Source: Microstegium vimineum
Taxonomy: Eukaryota > Streptophyta > Magnoliopsida > Poales > Poaceae
Assembly: GCA_022036555.1 (NCBI GenBank)
Contig: CM039120.1
Location: forward strand, 29,971,716-30,035,715
Length of the DNA: 64,000 nucleotides
Direction of reading: 5' to 3'
The notes beneath the pieces were generated by a model. The model had not been told where the DNA came from and ran no database searches. It saw nothing but the letters and a program-made list of their open reading frames with translations. Both the position numbers and the translations under genes were made by a program. Shown here piece after piece: positions 53,790-64,000 of this stretch (its first letter is position 1; each line of letters begins with the position of its first letter).

Positions 53790-53968
53790 CTAATTGAATG
53801 CCCGTGCGTTGCTACGAGATAACTCATTTGTATTAAAAAGACATAGATCGCACGATAATATAACAATGTTTTCCATGTGAGTAGGCATCATTGATTCGTG
53901 TAAATTTAACATGTTACATGTCAATTGTTGACATTAGAATCAAACATGTACAAATGGTTTTCCAGTCG
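53790..53968 (-). mobile_element. second copy of the Helitron-like terminal sequence
   Basis: It matches 44291-44461 closely, including GTGCGTTGCTACG, CATAGATCGCACGATAATAT and AATGGTTTTCCAGT, in the same orientation. The terminal CTAG is changed (TTAG on the minus strand) and the stem CGTAGCAACGCACGGGC is kept. Beyond 53968 the two copies diverge. Confidence 0.6.
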
Positions 53969-54194
53969 GTCTCCATATCGTTATCAACCATTCTATGTGA
54001 CCATGATTTAATTTTTATTTGATTACTCATATTATTTATAGGTAATTACTGAAATATGTTTTATTATATCTCTTCACACTTATATATTTATGAGTATTTT
54101 GTAATAATTTACGATTTTAAATCATAATTTTTGGTGGCTGCCTACAGAATTTAAAAGACACGGGCAAATGTATTCTTTACGCGAAAAATAATAG

Positions 54195-54774
54195 ATGCGG
54201 AAAAATAGGAGCGTCCGAATTCGACCCATTAGGCCGAGGAAGCGGAAGCGGTCCGGCCCATTCATAAGCTGGAGCGTGTGTCATTTTCACGAAAACGTGA
54301 GGTTCAGGATGAAAAACACAACTGAGAGAGTGGAAAATATTATCAATCAATCAATTCACATGAAGGCTGAGGTCTTTTTTGCAAATTGTACACAGTCTTA
54401 TCCGCTCAACGCACGAGCGTTCGTCTGCCTCCGACCACTCGGGCTTCCTCGCGCGGCCACGCACACACCTCTCCTCTCCCTTCACCGCTGCCATGCCACA
54501 TCTGCTCAGCTGCACCACCGAGCCGAGGTCGCTGCCCAGCTCAGATCTACGTGACCAGTTCTCTCCGCATCCGTGAGACACGCCGTCTCGGCGTCCGCGC
54601 GAGACCCTTTTCACCCGTCTTACTCAAACCCTAAACCCACCGCCTCGTCTCTGTTCTCTCCTGTGCTCCACCGCAACCATTTCTCACGTGCTCCACAGCG
54701 CAGAGCTCGCAATAGGCGGCCAGATCTGAGCGACCAGGAGTCTCGGAGTACGCGCGACCCGACGACCTAGCGAC
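54195..54774 (+). other. leader-like GC-rich locus left of the Pack-MULE
   Basis: GC-rich, pyrimidine-rich sequence with CAAACCCTAAACCC and several short frames that resembles a plant 5' UTR. It continues on the other side of the MULE (55694-56525). No protein domain is recognised. Confidence 0.35.
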
Positions 54775-55684
54775 GAGAAAATGGCGATTCTGCCATTATG
54801 AAAACTGGTCTTCACAATTTTGCCATCCTACAAATGGGCTTCGTAATTTTGTCATTCTCAAATGATACACACTCTCAAATATGCCATGGGAAAGATTTGT
54901 TGCCAAATTAATTGTTACCTACCCATTTTGCCCCTCCCTAATCCCTGCCTTTTCATTTTTCTTTTTTCTCGGTCACACGCGACCCGAACCGGGTGCGGAC
55001 GCCGCCACTTCCCGGGCGAGTGCCAGCCGCGACGAGAGCGAGTGGGCGTCGGTCGTCGCGGGCTCTTCCGGCTCCCGCGCGTCCAGCTGTCGTCCAGCAT
55101 TCAGAGGTGGAGGAGCGAGCGCGTGGGGCGCCCGACGAAGCATGCCGGTGCGGGCGAACGCGTCGGCCAGTGCGGTCGCGTACCCTGTGGCGGCACAGCT
55201 GGAGGAGCGCGCGGCGGGCGGAGCCGGGACCGGGTCCGCCACTGGGAAGAGCGTCGGGATAAGAGCTAGCGGCGGCGCGCGGCAGCGACGAGGTTCAGGC
55301 ACGACGCCGGCTGGGTTGGGCGGCTTGAGGGTGAGGACGACGACACGTTGACGGTGGCTTGGGAGTGGTGGTGGCTGCACCTCGCCGCGGACTCCTCGGG
55401 CGTCGGTGGTCGCGCCTGTCACTCCCCCTCAACTCGGCGGCTGCTCTTGCCGAGCGGCTTTGGCGTCCGCGTGGTCTCCTCCGTCTCCGCTCGGTCGTGA
55501 AGAAGGGAAAGGTAGGGATCAGTGAGGGGCAAAATAGGTAGGCCATAATTAATTTGGCAACAAATCTTTCTGGGGCATATTTGAGAGTGTATATCATTTG
55601 ATAATGACAAAATTGCGAAGCCCATTTGTAGGATGACAAAATTGCGAAACCCAGTTTTCATAATGGCAGAATCATTATTTTCTC
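54775..55684. mobile_element. Pack-MULE-like Mutator element carrying a GC-rich gene fragment
   Basis: Long terminal inverted repeats of about 190 bases are visible: ATTCTGCCATTATGAAAACT at the left is answered by AGTTTTCATAATGGCAGAAT at the right, extending through ATTTGTTGCCAAATTAAT and AATTAATTTGGCAACAAAT. The flanks CCTAGCGAC (54766-54774) and CCTGGCGAC (55685-55693) are a 9-base duplication with one mismatch. The 530-base interior is GC-rich and exon-like and contains no transposase. This is the structure of a Pack-MULE. Confidence 0.88.
54973..55422 (-). pseudogene. captured gene fragment inside the Pack-MULE
   Basis: A 149-codon minus-strand frame ends at 54973. Part of it (ATGYATALADAFARTGMLRR) resembles the start of the OSCP/delta domain of ATP synthase delta-like plastid proteins, preceded by a basic, Pro/Ser-rich region like a transit peptide. 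The resemblance is short and from memory, so it is tentative. The fragment runs into the terminal repeats and has no gene end of its own. Confidence 0.35.
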
Positions 55685-55693
55685 CCTGGCGAC

Positions 55694-56790
55694 GGGTCAC
55701 CATCGACTACTACGAGGCCTCAACGTCCGTCGTTCTCCGCAGGCGGCCTCCGCTCCGGCGGGGAGGAGGCTAGGTCGTTGCTCTCCGCCAACCGACCAAA
55801 TCGCTTGGTTTGGAGCGGCCTGGCCTTGGCTTGAACCGTAGTCGAGCTTAGCTCTGCGCTCTGATGCCAAGCAGTTATGGCTCCGGCAGCAAGGCGCATC
55901 TGCTGCTTCGGCGACACGGCGCATCCGAGGGGAGCGGCGGCTGCTCCGCGGCTACTGCTCCGGCGGCGTGGCGCATCGGCTCGTGCTCCCAGGCGAGCAG
56001 ACCAGGAGGGGGCACGTTGTACAGGATCGTCGCCTCCAAGTAAGGAGGCGTGGATCCACCTTAGTGGGTCATGGCGGCGGCAATGGTAAGGCGGCAGCTC
56101 CATCGCTTCGGTCGTGATAATGCCGACAGCTCCCGTCTCCGCGGTAACTGTAGCATATTCCATGGCTGGATCTGGCAAGAGCTCGCTGATATGCTGCTGC
56201 TACTGGTGCTGGGAAGGGGCTCATGGGGGCATCTACTGTCGAGTTTCTACCATTGGGAAGGCCAGCCTCGGATGCGGAGTTGCGGAGGAACTCAGGTACT
56301 GATGTTTGGGTCAACCATCTTCTGCATCTCTTTGGTTTATTCTCTGGTTTTCCAAAAACTAATCTACTTCTTGATTTCAGGTGCAAGCAACCTCGGCGAC
56401 GGTGTCGTCAAGCATGACAGGCAGCGGACAACGGACAACCTCCATTGTGGCTCCCGGCAGGCTGACACCTACTACTGTGCCAAGCTCATGCTCATAAACT
56501 ATTTGATGACATGCAATATCTGGTAAGTTTCTTTTGCTGCTTTCATTATTCTATTTTTCTTTCAATGAAGTAATTTGGATGTCACAAAGCAGTTCGAGTG
56601 AACTGCACCTAAAAGTTTAATCCTGTGTCCTGCTGCAAATAAAACTATAATTTTAAGCCATGCAATTGAACTGAATTATTTTTGGTTAATGCTTGGAAGC
56701 TAGTAAACAACGACCTGTTTTTGTTGACTTAGTGGATCCAATTCAACATGCTTGTGCAATTCTGTGTATACAGTCTCTTGGTATTTCTTA
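55694..56790 (+). other. exon-like sequence right of the Pack-MULE
   Basis: GC-rich to about 56480, with possible introns (a TTGATTTCAG acceptor near 56380 and a GGTAAG-like donor near 56521). Frames give products without recognised domains. Probably an untranslated or broken host locus. After 56530 the sequence is AT-rich. Confidence 0.35.
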
Positions 56791-58277
56791 TGACTATTGG
56801 ATAAATCCGTAAGCCCACAGATTATACCGATGTAGCAGTTCACCGAGAGTATTCCAGGTATCGTATTTTTCTCAGGGAACGATAAGTGAGTTAACTAGGA
56901 TTATCGATATGTGCTATGATGGATCAAGGGAGACTATGATAACTGGGTTGAGAGGTTCGATGTAGCAAAGATATCTAACAAGGTATAACTGGTTATATTG
57001 GCCTTATCAGCCCTTCTCTTATAGGAGGCGATGAGATAGATCAAAAAGAGGGCAAAACTCTAACCGGACCGCGTCATCATGTTGTATTGAGGCCCTACCT
57101 TTTAAGAACTTATCTTACACACGTGGTGGAATACGAACACTAGATAGAACTGTCACCTTCTACTAGCGTCCACAAACAATCCGTGCGATAAGCGGTTTAC
57201 AAAGGTAAGATCTAGTATAGACACCATGTCTACACTATTCTTACTACTTTAACCCCAAGTAAGAACTAAAGCACTCTACTTAAAGTAAAGCCATGAACAA
57301 GCGCGAAAAGATGTATAACATCTATGCCAGAAGTAGAATATTAATTGCTATAAAGAACTCGGATGTATCACTTACAAGTGCAGAACTTACAAGAGGATCG
57401 CATTCGCTGAGGTAGAGCTCCGCAGAAGATTCCCGACAGATCCGGGGCTTTCTCCAGAAGACTTCCCTCACTCTCCTCCAACTAGCATAGCACTACTACT
57501 AAGGAGTAGTTTCTCCAATGAGGCATGAGTGAGAGTGAGGGCCTAGGGGGTCTATTTATAACTAGAGGTCGAGTAGGGGCTACTCCGGCGCCACGTTAAT
57601 GATCTAGGGCCTTCCATCCTCCACCCTTGGATCCCACCGATTTGGAAACCGACCAAGGCATGGATGGTGGTGATCCAACACTTGGGGGAGAGGTATGGCG
57701 GTTGGGGGGAAGCCAACCGACCTAGGGGTGGTTGGGCCGACCCCCCCTATGGCCAGTGGGCCCTCCTCTGTCCTCCTGGAGGTGGCGCCACTGGTCAGGG
57801 ACCAAGTAAGGGCCTGGTAGGCCCAATGATGGTTCGGTCGAACGTCTTTTGTGGCCAAATGAGCCCATCTTTTGCGGGTAGCTTCTAGAGGTAATGCCCA
57901 TCATGATGGTGTATGGTTTTTGCACATTTTTCATACTTGGAAATATGTCATGTTGGGCCCATGGATCCTCGTGCTTTGATCCAGAACCGTTGAGAGGTAG
58001 CATACTTAGATCCAAGGGGTAGAACGTGTTTTGGAGAGTGTTACTTGGATCATGGGGGGCTTGGGAGGTCTAGTGGCCCCACAAGGTGGTCGGTCGACCC
58101 CCTAAGTGGGTTCACTAGCTCCAAAAAGTCCCCATTTGTCATTACCTGCACTCAAATAGTCATGGGACATGTGGAACTAGTTATTATTATGCTCATGTTA
58201 TTCTTGTTTGCCTTTGAATATGAGGATGTTGACGGTGTTTTGATGGTGATAAAATAGCTCGTAATTATCGTCAACAA
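56791..58277 (-). repeat. 3' LTR of the large gypsy element
   Basis: The minus-strand LTR begins TGTTGACGATAATTACGAG at 58277 directly after the PPT. A TATA box (TTATAAATAGA) lies at 57551-57562, leaving about 0.7 kb on each side for U3 and R-U5. The left end is not defined by a target duplication, since the other end is outside the window. Confidence 0.6.
57551..57562 (-). promoter_or_regulatory. TATA box of the gypsy LTR
   Basis: The minus strand reads AGTTATAAATAGACCCCC, a strong TATA element in mid-LTR. Confidence 0.6.
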
Positions 58278-58290
58278 GATCCCCCATACT
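58278..58290 (-). other. polypurine tract of the large gypsy element
   Basis: The minus strand reads GTATGGGGGATCT just before the LTR start TGTTGACG. Confidence 0.65.
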
Positions 58291-58480
58291 TACTGTCGGG
58301 TACAAAGGTAAGGGGTACCCTAAACCCTTCGATAAACTAACGCTCAGCATAGCAACCATTTTTAAGACAGGATCCGATCAGCCGCTCGAGTCCATGAAGA
58401 AAAGTCCATCACACGAAGGCCCCCCGCACCGGCCACAACAACTAGTTGTGGGCCGGCCCATTCCTGGAAAAATAGACGAA

Positions 58481-58710
58481 CAAGGGGTCGAACGAATGAC
58501 CCCTCCGCCTCCGCCTCGACTCCGACTGACGGACCAGGGGTCGAACGAACGACCCCTCCACCTCCGCCTCGACTCCGACTGACAGACAGGGGTCGAACGA
58601 ACGACCCCTCCGCCTCGACCCCGACTGACGGACAGGGGTCGAACGAACGACCTCTCCGCCTCCGCTTCAACCTGCCGAATGACGGACATGGGGTCGAATG
58701 AATGACCCCC
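58481..58710. repeat. tandem array of GGGGTCGAACGAACGACCCC units in the solo LTR
   Basis: Unit starts lie at about 58481, 58535, 58587, 58633 and 58687, giving periods of 54, 52, 46 and 54. Each unit contains a GGGGTCGAACGAAYGACCCC palindrome-like core and a CCGCCTCGACTCCGACTGAC part. Confidence 0.85.
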
Positions 58711-59240
58711 GGGCGGGAAGCTCGACCAGCTCACCTGCTCCCGGTACGGGGTAAAGGGGATCCGATGCGCTTACCTGCCCCTGCCTAACGCCATGGGCGC
58801 CCACGACTGTAGTCAAATCCATCAACTCACCGCCCATGCCCTGGACCTCCGTCAACTGTGCCGCCGCTGTAGCCACGTCGCAAGTACGGACTCCAGAGGC
58901 ACCCCTCGAGCCATGAACAGGACAACCCTCGACTGTGTCTTCAGGGATACGACAGGGCCACGCTGGTCTCGACCCCTGCCTCCAACCACTCTGGTATGGG
59001 ACCCGTCCCATCCGCTCCGTCCCGCTTCAGCTGTGGGACTCGCACCCATCTTCCGAAGGTCAACCCTGCTGCGCCATGCTGTGCGGTGACGCCCAGTCAG
59101 CCATCACCGCGCCTTGAACACCGGAAGGACGGGAAGGCCACACCGCCACAGTGATCGACGTCCCTTCGCTAGCATGGCGCCACGGACACGCCTCCCATGC
59201 CGCTACAGTTTAGGACTCTGTACTCTCCGGCCTCCCCTTG

Positions 59241-59254
59241 GTCTATAAAAGGGG
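59241..59254 (+). promoter_or_regulatory. TATA box of the solo LTR
   Basis: GTCTATAAAAGGGG fits a strong plant core promoter and sets the LTR orientation to plus. A likely R region follows. Confidence 0.6.
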
Positions 59255-59618
59255 ACGCCGGGATAGAAGAGGGCATGATTATTCACATTCGGACATTAGC
59301 TCTGACCATCATACACCACACACTCGATTGCTCGATCGACCTCTCAAGCAATCAACCGACCACCTAGGATAGCCCTGCTAGCCCTAGGTCTTAGCTCATC
59401 CTAAGCACCCCCGTGTAAACCAGCTTGTACCCCCCTGTACGAGCACCTCGGTGCAAGATAATACAATCCATCCTCCCCCGCTGGACGTAGGGCCTTCTGT
59501 GCCCGAACCAGGATAAATCTTGTGTTCTTCTTGCATCACCTCTGGGAGAGGGAGCACGCAATATACAAATTTACTAGCCGGTGGTCTTGACCCCCTGGGT
59601 CATAACACTGACACTTAC

Positions 59619-62600
59619 CTCTTTGCTCATCCTCGAATAAAAGTTAAAAGATAACAAGACTATGCTATTCAAAGTATAAAGCAAACATAAGACATTTTGT
59701 CATACCAATGGGATATGTGGTATTGGCTAACATATATCCTTGAGAAGTTGAGAAATGGAACAGCTCTCAAGGCAAAGTCAACTTTCCCAAATCATATTTT
59801 AGTACTTGGAGTTTTTGATAAATTTTTCAAAAGAAAGCTCATAAGTCAACTTACTCCTCATATAGCACTCTAGATCGCTCAAGGTGTATGAATCCTTACC
59901 AAGGCATAACATGAGGTTGCCTTCTTTTTATCTTCCTACTTCTAAAAGGCTTATGTGGAGCTTAGGTAGGGATAAACAATGTAGCATACTTACCTTGCAT
60001 GTATTGTAAAGTCAAATTCCGGATCAAAGGAGAGAAATGTCATACTCTTAGATCAAGATGTGCAAGTGTGTGAAAACATGGGAAATGATAAAAAACTCCT
60101 TTATATGATCTCTCTTTCCTAACTTATTATTTTGAGACATAGCTATCATTTTTTCTATGAGCTTTGATATGCTCATCATCATTTTTTCTATGAACTTTGA
60201 TGTGCTCATCATTTGTTTTTTGATATATTATTTTTTTTCATAATTTTGCATAGTCTATGCCTCATTTACTAGCACATACTAGAGAGAGGATTTTCTATTA
60301 GAACATGGAGCATGAATTATATGGAAAATGTAAGGCATGTTTCTGCGTACTTCTAGTGTAGAAACAACATGTATATGTGGCGTGTATGTGATCTTGATCT
60401 TGGGAGCATGATAAATCTCTCAACAAGGGTCACAGAGCTTGATCAAACTCAACACAAAGCAAACAGCTTATGTAGAAAGCTTATATCATGTACGAGCATG
60501 TATGACTGTGGTAGGAATTTTCTCACTATAGAGGAGTAGTGACATTATCGTTTTATGACATTTTCAAAAGTTAATCTCCAAGAACCTTAAATAGATAGGG
60601 TATGAATCATGAGTTGAGAGCTATATCACATTAATCAACAACTTAGTCAATATGGTTTCCTATCAAAATATTTTCCCACTAGTATAAGCAAAAGTAAGAA
60701 TTCATCTTTATGACACTTTTACCCTCAGAACGTCATAGATCATGTCACTTTTCAAATTTTAGATTCAAATGCGATCTTCTTGTTTTTATTAAATATTAAA
60801 AGGAAAATAACCTAAGCAATTCATTTTATGAAGAAATAAATTTTTATTTTATTTTATGATTATTAAATATTTTTTTATATTTTAATTTTAATTTTTTTTA
60901 TTATTACTAGAAGAGAAATTAACTAAGTGATTACTTTTATGAAGATTTTTTTATTTCATTTTTATTAAAAGAGAAAATGAGTAAACAAAAGAAAAGCATA
61001 GAGGAAAAGGGGAGAGACATGACAAACCAGTCAGAATAGACGTTTGAAGTTGAACGGATGCTGGCTGGTGGGCCCGAGGCTTCTAGGTGCGGTCAGCCGA
61101 ACGTCTTCGGAGCCGTTTGGCCACATCAAACTCTGCATTTGGATCCCTTACCTCTGAATGCTGATGTGCTCTGAACTTTCTGAATTTTGGCCTCCAACGT
61201 GGTTCGGCCGATCCACAAAAGTTGTCATTTCGGTCCAACTTTTTTGTGGAACATGTTATGGACGTGTACAACATGATTCAGTCGTCCTTTTGGTGTTTTG
61301 ACATGTTGGAGTGTCGACCGACCTCCCCCATACTTGTTTCAGCGCATACTATGACACAGGACAGAGAAAGATCAAATGCAGGGGTTCTGCTGGGGTAAGA
61401 TACCAGCAGAACCAAGAGTTATATTTGCCATTGACAGCTTAGGCATACGTTTGTTGATTCATTAGTGATATACTAACAAGCCTAAGTGTCAGAGGAGAAG
61501 GTGGAGAGAGAAAGATCTATGGTCTTAGCATAAGGGATGACAAGATTTTGTCATGCTCTCTTTAGCAACAACATGTAGAACTTTTCCATACCTCTCTTTT
61601 GATATTCTTCTTGGTGGAATCATGGTAAGGTCAAGGAAGGTGAGAAGGGAAACAAGAGGAGATGGAAATTCTAGTGGTGGTGAAGAAGGACAAGGTAAGA
61701 GGAGGAAGAAGGAGAGGGAGAGGTTAAGAAGAAGAGAAACAACGTTCAGGGCCTTCGTTTTCGCTCGGATCGCGATGAAAACCGAAGGGGAACGTTGGCC
61801 CAACGTTCCTGTGCAACAGGACGTTTGAACGAGTTCGAACCACGATCGATCGATCCCTTTTTGAAAGCTAACGTCCGACCAAGCCAGGTTCTGAACTTGG
61901 TCGAGCCAGGTGAGTCAGCTCGTGAAGTTTCGTGCTATTTGGCCCAAAGATAGGTTCGGTCGAACCACTTTAGAGGCCAAATGGGCCGATCTTTCACGAG
62001 AGGGGAGTCAAGGCTAAGTCTAGGCCATTTCTAAGGTCTTTTTCGAAATTTGAACAAAAAAGTTAAAACATGTAGATTTTAGTTCTAATTTGGATTAAGA
62101 ACAAAATTTATCATATCAATTTCTTGCTCATGAATTTCATGCTCATAGAAAACTTTAAGACGTTGGCCATTTACCTTTATAGGTGTTGCCGCTGTAATCT
62201 CGAAGCGTGACGATTCCTTGCGTCATGACATTGATGATGACGAATGGTCTTTCTTCTGTGAATCATCGTGTTTTACTTAGACCCTCTTTCTCCATTCATT
62301 GATTTTCTCCTAAGAAGGATTAGTGGACAACACATACCCGAAGGGATTCACGAATAAATTAAAGCAAGGGCATTGTTGTCATAGAGGACATCTTTTATGC
62401 TATAGAAAAGTTGGCTTTAACAATTTTAGCACAGAAAGAGGTGTTCCATCATTGCTCACCAATTCAAAATCAAGCAAGGTTAAGGCAAAGATGCACAAGG
62501 TTATTTCAAAACTACCTCAAACCTTGATTTGTCTCTTATGATCTCATGACTTAACCACCAAAATTTTGAAGTTATCATGCATTAGTTAGTCCAAGAGCAC

Positions 62601-63358
62601 AACCAAATTCCATACAAGTTTACTTTAGGTTCATTAATCAAACTTGATATCATGTCTATTTTGATTAAGGAAGGCTATTTAACCTAAGCACCATGCTTAA
62701 TTTAAAGAGCTTATAGGAGTATGCGCACTACTCCCAACCAAAGCATACTCATAACAGAACCAGGAAGCATGAAGGCATTAAGAGATTCAAAAGGGAGACA
62801 GGATCATGGATGGTGAACCAGATGAGCATTTGCAGATTTTTATTTTTTATTTTTTTATTATTTTTATGACTTAGAAATATGAGTAAGGTAAAAAGAGAAA
62901 GCAAGGTAGAGAAAACGAAACAAAATTAAGAATGAAGCATGATATAAATTTCTTAGAGAAATCCACTCCCCATATTTGGATTTTGCAACATTTTACAATG
63001 TGAAAACCCAAGTCTAGGATGTGAAATTTTCTTTTAAATGTGCTTCATTATTGAAGGATTTTTGGTTGGTCATACCTTCTGTTTTTCTCCATTGTTCTTG
63101 TTGTTCAAACCTGAAATGGTTAGTGACAAAAATACTCGAAGGAACACTTTCACCAATATTCCCTTAATCTCATTTTACAAAGTCATTTTATTTATTTTAG
63201 AATTTTGGGAAACTCAAAGAAAAATATTTTTATTTTGTTTTATATATATATATATTTTTAAGCAAACTTTAATAGAAAAGAAGAAAGCTCGGGTTATCTC
63301 CCGAAAGCGCTTAATTTTAAGACACAAGCTTGTCTTTGGGAAACCTTCAAGTTGCAAC
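59619..63358 (-). other. noncoding interior of the large gypsy element
   Basis: AT-rich sequence without pol motifs in any frame. The word GGTTCGGTCGAAC occurs at 61953 and also in the LTR at 57831, each followed by a GGCCAAATG(A/G)GCC phrase. Near 63290 the phrase GGGTTATCTCCCGAAAGCGC marks the junction with the coding part. Nothing else is recognised. Confidence 0.5.
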
Positions 63359-64000
63359 TCATGTTGGTGAAGCGGTTTCCCCTTCAACTCCAACATTTTT
63401 GAACATATCCTCAAGATCAAAACCACTACAAGATTTGCAAAATTTATGGTAGACAAACACATCTACAACCAACCTTGCAAAGATTTTCGAAACAAGAAGA
63501 ATGAAGGGGTTGTAGATCATGTGTGTAGTGATGGTAGAGGGAAGGATTGAATTGGAAGATTTCTCATTTGAGCATGGATTTGATTGGAAGATTAGGGAAT
63601 AACTTTCATGCTCATCTGTAGAATCTTCCATTTGTGGGAGTGGGTGAGCATTTTCTTTCTCATGACAATTCAAGTCATTCTCAAGGCTTGAATGGGTCAT
63701 GGCTGTTGGCGAGATTGACATTGGCTCATCCCTTGGATCAAGAACTGGTTTGGATTCTAACCCTTTGATGAGAGGTCGGGAAGACCAAATGGGTAGATAA
63801 TCTTCACCTATTCTATGCCCAAGCTTCTCATTTCCCATTATGTTCTCCAAGATTCTCATGATTGGCCTTCCGATAAAGGTGAGATGAAAGGAAAGTCCAG
63901 GAAGGTCAAAGATGTGGAAATTTAGGAAGATCTTAAGATCATCAACCACCACAAGAACATCATGGACTCCTAAACAATCAAGGATTTGACCATTAGGGAG
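63359..64000 (-). pseudogene. gypsy gag/protease-like polyprotein, partial at window edge
   Basis: A minus-strand frame enters at the window edge (LPNGQILDCLGVHDVLVVV) and runs 213 codons to a stop at 63359. FLNFHIFDLPGLSFHLTFIG and the following RPIMRILENIMG resemble the retropepsin-like segment of Tat/Athila-type gypsy polyproteins, where a DFxIFD-type strand precedes a GRP motif. The C-terminal part is Ser/Glu-rich and low in similarity to anything I know. RT does not follow. The upstream part lies outside the window, so completeness cannot be judged. Confidence 0.55.

Larger units (their letters stand above)
58295..59613 (+). mobile_element. solo LTR (1,319 bases) with perfect target duplication
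   Basis: The sequence starts TGTCGGGTACAAAGG and ends CATAACACTGACA, and is flanked by CTTAC on both sides (58290-58294 and 59614-59618). A TATA box, GTCTATAAAAGGGG, lies at 59241-59254. There is no internal region or second LTR, so it is a solo LTR left by recombination between two LTRs. It carries a small tandem array at 58481-58710. Confidence 0.88.
56791..64000 (-). mobile_element. large Ty3-gypsy element (Tat/Athila-like or a noncoding derivative), 3' part
   Basis: On the minus strand the window enters the element in a gag/protease-like frame (64000-63359). It then shows about 4 kb without pol, a polypurine tract (58290-58278) and the 3' LTR (58277 down to about 56791). The segment GAGGATGAGCAAAGAGGTAA next to the PPT is a phrase I associate with Tat/Athila-type elements. 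RT and integrase are not seen, so this may be a large retrotransposon derivative. The left LTR end is uncertain (56722 or 56791). A solo LTR is inserted in it. Confidence 0.6.

Noticed and set aside
63214..63462. Short frames around the AT repeat near 63.24 kb
   Set aside because: They overlap the gag/protease-like frame or AT-rich sequence and show no domain.

Overview
This is a plant nuclear window, almost certainly from a grass and probably a panicoid close to sorghum, maize, Miscanthus or sugarcane. The evidence is GC-rich coding exons in AT-rich spacers, dense nested transposons of grass type (Sirevirus-like copia, chromovirus gypsy, CACTA with GCCGAGTG subterminal repeats, Tourist, Stowaway and hAT MITEs), and monocot-like protein families. 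No prokaryotic features are present. Only two apparently functional host genes are visible: a membrane-anchored family 4 type glycosyltransferase (9673-11175, +, one exon) and a fasciclin-like arabinogalactan protein (exons 43895-44245 and 52177-53031, +) split by a 7.9-kb interval full of repeats.

Layout. 1 to about 7330: 5' part of a decayed Sirevirus-like copia element on the minus strand (LTR, PBS, gag, protease, integrase, RT), cut by the window edge. 7330-9228: GC-rich spacer with a remorin-like fragment and short tandem repeats. 9229-11175: a Tourist MITE immediately upstream of the glycosyltransferase gene. 11-19 kb: spacer with a LINE tail, a hAT-like element nested in another inverted-repeat element, Tourist and Stowaway MITEs and a Mutator-type MITE. 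19986-29392: a copia deletion derivative flanked by the duplication GCGCA. One of its LTRs holds a complete-length 7.8-kb CACTA element with decayed TNP2-like and TNPA-like genes. The other LTR holds a MITE. Each LTR preserves the empty site of its partner's insertion.

29.4-34.1 kb: spacer with a possible SINE and GC-rich blocks. 34125-39698: a full-length chromovirus-type Ty3-gypsy element, minus strand, with both LTRs, PBS, PPT and a pol reading frame broken by many stops. 39.7-43.2 kb: gene-flank-like and intron-like sequence ending in a Helitron-type 3' terminus. 43.8-53.0 kb: the arabinogalactan gene, whose intron carries Helitron-like ends, a ribose-5-phosphate isomerase fragment, a degenerate AAGTATTTTGTC array and Stowaway MITEs. 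54775-55684: a Pack-MULE-like element. 56.8-64 kb: the 3' part of a large Ty3-gypsy element (minus) with a 1.3-kb solo LTR inserted beside its polypurine tract.

Most protein-coding capacity here belongs to retrotransposons or transposons that are now disabled, largely by stops that look like C-to-T or G-to-A changes, as expected in methylated DNA. I found nothing that I can honestly call a new defence, regulatory or biosynthetic system. The most interesting observations are the altered splice-donor region of the arabinogalactan gene, the captured isomerase fragment in its intron, the large hairpins inside the CACTA element, the Pack-MULE, and an unexplained degenerate repeat array.
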